64,000 nt of DNA from Marsupella aquatica (Eukaryota; Marchantiophyta). The DNA lies in assembly GCA_973895155.1 (NCBI GenBank), contig OZ316893.1, positions 10,230,001-10,294,000 of the forward strand, in the 5' to 3' direction. Position 1 is the stretch's first letter, and each line of letters starts with the position of its first letter. Shown here in pieces: positions 60,301 through 64,000 of this stretch. A program made the translations under genes and the position numbers. Under the pieces are notes generated by a model. The model was not told the DNA's origin, ran no database searches, and saw only the letters and a list, made by a program, of their open reading frames with translations.

Positions 60301-63103
60301 ATGGACTTCAGTGGGGCCCAACTTTTGCCGACGTGGAGCTCTTTTTTGTCCAGAATTTTAGACCGAGGCCACCTCGGTTGGAGGTCCCTTCATCCGGCCG
60401 CTTGGTCCATTCTTATTATGGGCAGTTTTCAACAAATGCGGACCCACAGGAACCGTGGGTTTCGCCGTTGCAAGATGGCGGGCATGAGCGAGAGGGACGG
60501 TGCGGGAGAGTTTGCAATTTCAAACCTTTGCGTCGAATTTGTAGGACTTGAAAAAATGGGCGCCAGTGATGCTACTTCCCAGAGCTCTCTTTTCTCAGCA
60601 GACATTGCTTGCTCGTCAGATTGCTCAAGCTCTCAGAATTCTTTCAGGTCAATCCGCACATTTCTGTCTAAGGAGATGGAGCACTCTGCTTTCCAGGCTT
60701 GGCAACAAAGTCGTCACTTACAGAGAATGGACTTTACACACAACACAGATTCGCAATCAACATACGGGTATCAAGGAGGTGACTCCTCTCTACCAGGAAC
60801 GTCAACAGATTTCTTCTCCAATGAGGAGTTTGAAAGGGCATTGAATGAAACACCTTACCCAGCTCGTTCGATTCATCATGCTAATGGGCACCGTGGGCAA
60901 TCCTTTGAATCATCTCCCTTTGCTTCTCAGCCTCTTCCCCTTGCTCCACAGATGCCGATTGCCATGGGGCCTGGACAAGAAACTGTGACCAAGAAGAGGG
61001 CAGCCAAGAAGCCCCCTGCAAAGAAAGGCAAAAAGACTCAAAAAGTGGTGCAGCTCAGCGACGAAGACGAAGAAGGGGAGGATAGCAGTTCTTCACTACG
61101 CTGGTTAGACCCAGAGGTCATCCAACTCATTGCTTTCCGTGGGGAGATGGATGACGAATTTGAAAGGAATGCCAAAAAACAAGGTAATTGTTTTTCGATT
61201 CCTGTCTTGTCCAGGATTGCAATCAATCATCAATCATGTGAGTTGCCTTTACGTTGCCTTTACGTCTACTCACTCAGCAAGCTCTATTTGCATTTTCGTT
61301 TTGCTTAGTTGCTTCAGTCACAGCGACCGGTGTAGTTTCATTCTTCAATGTGCATTTTCAATTTCTGAATCAATCCGTTTTCAGCTCCGCCTTTCAACTC
61401 ATTTTCCATATCTGTTTTGCAAACACGATTCAGTATCGGCAGACTACTGCAATGCTGTTTTTAAGTTTTACATTTGTCATTTTGTCTGGTCAATTTTTGT
61501 TTGAATCTGTTGTCAACTTTGTGTCTATTTTCGTTTTACAAGCTTGCCTCAGTAGCAGTAGACAGGTGCAATTTCGTTGTTCAGTTCCATTTGTCAATTT
61601 GTTTTGCCATTTGTTGTTTCAATATCTGGCTGTACCGGTAGACCAGTTCAGATTCGTTTCTCTGTTTCATTTTGCACTTGGTTTGTTTTGCTGTTCGTTT
61701 ACTCAGTTTCTATTTCTATCCGTTCTCAGCTTCGTTTTTCAATAGGTTTCAATTGCTATTTCGCAAACCTGCTTCAATTCTCAAATTCGTTTTTCAATTC
61801 GTTTTGCAATTTCGTTTTGCAAAATTGCTTCAGTACCAGCAGACCTGCACACATTTGTTTCGTGCTTTCAATTCCAAATTTGTGAACATTGTCAATTTCT
61901 GTTTCTAGACTAGTGCAGCTTTCTTTTTCAATTGGTTTTCGTTTTTGTTTTGAAAATTTGCTTAAGTTCTCATTTCTCATATTGCTTTCCATGTTTATTT
62001 TGCAAACCTGCTTCAGTTTGGGCAGACAAGTGCGGATTTGTTTCTCTGTTTCAAGTTGCAATTTGTTTTCCAATTGCATTTCTCAGTTTCTGTTTCTATC
62101 TGTTCTGAGCAGCTTCATTTTTTCAATAGGTTTAAATTTGTATTTTGCAAACCTGCTTCAGTTCTCAGCTTCGTTTTACAATTTCGTTTTGCAAACTTGC
62201 TTCAGTATTGGCAGACTGGTATAGATTCATTTCCTGGTTTCAATTTGCAATTGGTTCTATAATTTTTTGTTTCTGACTGATGCAACTTCGTTTTTCAATT
62301 GATTTTCATTTTCGTTTCAAGGTTTGGTTTCCATTTTGTTTTGCAGTTTGGTTTCCATTTTTGTTTTGCAGTTTCGTTTCCATTTTCGTTTTGCATTTTC
62401 GTTTTGCATTTTGTTTGCTAACTTGATTCAGTAGCGCCACACTATAGCTAGTGCAGATTCATTTTGCAGTTCCATCTTGCAATTCATTTTTTCTGATTTG
62501 TTTTTTCCGATTCCTATGACCACGAATTTTCTTTATGAAATTTGAAAGGTTCCCATGGTCTATGATGGTTTTACAGGTTCAGCTATGTGGGACAAACTAC
62601 AGGCAAAAATGGTTGTGGCTTGTGAAGGGTTCTCGAAGTCACAAGAGGCTTGCAGGAAGAAGTGGAAAACAATTTATCGACAGTACTGCACTGACAAGCG
62701 CATTCTCAGCATTTCTGGAGAAGGAAGGAAAATATCTTGCAAATTCTTTGATGAGATTGACCAGGGGTTCAATAATCGTGCCAATGTTCGAAAGCTCACA
62801 CATGGAGATGCACATGGCAGTTCAAATCCTTGCCCTGTTGATGGCGCCCTTGATATTGGGGACCTACTTGCCTCACAGGAGGTGGGAAAACCTACTTGTT
62901 CAGACCAAGGTAGTGTGCCCACTCCTGATAGTAGCTCTCCTCAATCCAGCAAATTGCCAAAGAAGAGCAATGGGGATATACTCACTTCTGCTATTACTGA
63001 CATGGTCACTCATACGGGTAGCATAGCTATTGATATTCATAAGACAACTAATGTTCTAGAAGTGCTCCGGTCAGATATTAGAAGCCTAATTGACAAACTG
63101 TAA
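60301..63103 (+). CDS. Myb/SANT-like (trihelix-type) DNA-binding protein, likely Harbinger ORF1
   Basis: Two exons (60301-61183 and 62577-63103) join in frame to give about 469 aa. The start is uncertain: ATGs at about 60418 or 60477 are equally possible. A Lys-rich stretch TKKRAAKKPPAKKGKK and an acidic run SDEDEEGED precede the DNA-binding domain, which begins LRWLDPEVIQLI (about residue 266), crosses the intron and ends SQEACRKKWKTIYRQYC. That is the spaced-tryptophan helix pattern of Myb/SANT-like domains. The C-terminal part is Ser/Pro-rich with a helical end. PIF/Harbinger elements encode such a protein beside the nuclease, to bind the element ends and carry the nuclease into the nucleus. 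The convergent HARBI1-like frame next door supports this; a domesticated host trihelix factor is the alternative. Confidence 0.72.
61184..62576. repeat. T-rich degenerate repeat filling the ORF1 intron
   Basis: Almost the whole 1.39-kb intron is built from variants of cgttttgcaaacctgcttca, ggcagac.ggtgcagattcg and tttctctgtttcaatttgc, recurring at irregular spacing at least ten times. The plus strand is T-rich throughout, which creates long open frames by chance. Confidence 0.8.
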
Positions 63104-63520
63104 TTGTGGTGCAGGCAATTGGCGTTATTATGTTTATTCTTTAAGTGATAAGGTAGTTGAAGTCAATTGGGACAATTCTCCCAAGACTTGGACTGTAGAT
63201 CGCTCCAAAACATATCCACCTTTGTACTATCCACCTGAATTTTTCACTCGAGACCAGAGTGATCCTGAAGTGATTGATTAGGTTAAGCAAAATCTGTTTT
63301 TATATTAAAGGCAGACAACCTCTCAATTTGCTTAGCATTGCTACAATGTTAAGTCTATACCAAGCACAGAATGTTCAAAAAGACAAATGATCTGTAACGT
63401 GACCATACTTTTCTGAAGCAACTTCTCAAAATGAGTATCTCACATTGTCACAAGCTGTGAGCCGGGTCTTGTATGTCAAATGATTCTATTTTCAGAATCA
63501 CCAGATTTCTACAATTTCCC
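63104..63520. other. Gap between convergent Harbinger-like genes
   Basis: This is the 3' flanks of both genes, with no separate gene. The two coding ends are about 0.4 kb apart. Confidence 0.5.
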
Positions 63521-64000
63521 TTACTCACCTGCCATACTAGAATCATCTGAGTGCTCTTCATAGAAACCATGTGGCATTTCCACATTTTCACGCAAATGGC
63601 GAGCAAACAAGGTCTTGGCCAACTCCCAATGCATTGTCACCCCTACTTTCAAAGCTGCAACGCTGCTTTCCTCAACCAGTTGTACCTCATCATGGTCATC
63701 CTGGTTTGCTAAGCCAGTCACTCTAACAAGCTCATCTACATCAATGGTAACTCTACTAACTTCATCTTTTCCATAGTCAAAAATTTTCATGGTCCCTGCA
63801 TGTCTTAAGTCCCCGAAGCTCTGAATCTGCTGATCCATTAGCCACTTTTTGGCTTCCTCTACCAGTGACTCATCCACAAAGTCCTTGTGCATAACACACA
63901 AGTTATGCAAACAGATGCAAGCTCCAACTAGATCAGCCACATGATCCAATCTCATTTCAATGCGACGCAATAAAATCCGCCATCGTCCTTTCAAGACCCC
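63521..64000 (-). CDS. HARBI1-like DDE nuclease, C-terminal part (runs off the window)
   Basis: The frame is open from the window edge to the stop at 63521, giving about 159 C-terminal residues. It begins VLKGRWRILLRRIEMRL and continues VGACICLHNLCV, the conserved end of the DDE_Tnp_4 (PIF/Harbinger transposase) domain that follows the last catalytic acidic residue. The rest is an acidic tail. The catalytic residues lie beyond the window, so activity cannot be judged. It is convergent with the Myb/SANT-like gene, a usual Harbinger layout. A domesticated host HARBI1-like gene is possible. Confidence 0.82.
   Translation of the reverse strand, partial: GVLKGRWRILLRRIEMRLDHVADLVGACICLHNLCVMHKDFVDESLVEEAKKWLMDQQIQSFGDLRHAGTMKIFDYGKDEVSRVTIDVDELVRVTGLANQDDHDEVQLVEESSVAALKVGVTMHWELAKTLFARHLRENVEMPHGFYEEHSDDSSMAGE

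Noticed and set aside
61130-62262. Several overlapping open frames rich in Phe, Ser and Leu
   Set aside because: They fall in the T-rich repeat of an intron and are explained by composition.

Overview
The window looks like nuclear DNA of a land plant. It has split genes with canonical GT-AG introns, two Ty1/copia retrotransposons primed by the plant initiator-methionine tRNA site, a GT34 Golgi glycosyltransferase, a PIF/Harbinger-type transposon pair and a tRNA-derived SINE. Introns are mostly 100-1400 bp and genes are sparse. I lean towards a non-seed plant such as a bryophyte, but the sequence alone does not settle this.

Layout: (1) 2.6-5.8 kb, a five-exon aldo-keto reductase on the + strand. 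(2) 7.2-14.5 kb, a nested block in which copia element 1 (minus strand, heavily decayed) sits inside the first bases of a short terminal-inverted-repeat element, which itself sits in a 139-bp tandem duplication. (3) 15.1-22.1 kb, a 15-exon TrmA/RumA-type RNA uracil-5 methyltransferase gene whose exons join in frame throughout (663 aa). (4) 23.9-30.4 kb, copia element 2 (minus strand, perfect 5-bp target duplication, fewer breaks). (5) 33.8-35.2 kb, an intronless 460-aa protein with a C-terminal J-like HPD motif. (6) 35.2-46.2 kb, repeat-rich DNA with a SINE, a dispersed A/T-rich repeat, a diverged copia-type LTR fragment and local duplications. (7) 46.2-48.0 kb, a two-exon GT34 type II membrane glycosyltransferase. 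(8) 48.0-55.2 kb, mostly unassigned DNA with repeat copies and coding-like relics. (9) 55.2-58.8 kb, a seven-exon alpha/beta hydrolase on the minus strand, with a 53-bp x3 repeat array abutting its start codon. (10) 60.3-64.0 kb, a Myb/SANT-like protein (+) convergent with the C-terminal end of a HARBI1-like nuclease (-) that runs off the window.

The host genes appear to be independent housekeeping or metabolic genes, not a pathway cluster. The most unusual signals are in the mobile DNA. Both copia copies carry the same two in-frame TGA codons, one between the gag zinc knuckle and protease and one between integrase and reverse transcriptase. Both copies also show the same two-base difference between 5' and 3' LTR, which ordinary retrotransposition should erase. 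Neither has a settled explanation. Exon boundaries were built by eye from reading frame, GT/AG sites and family conservation; no search was run.
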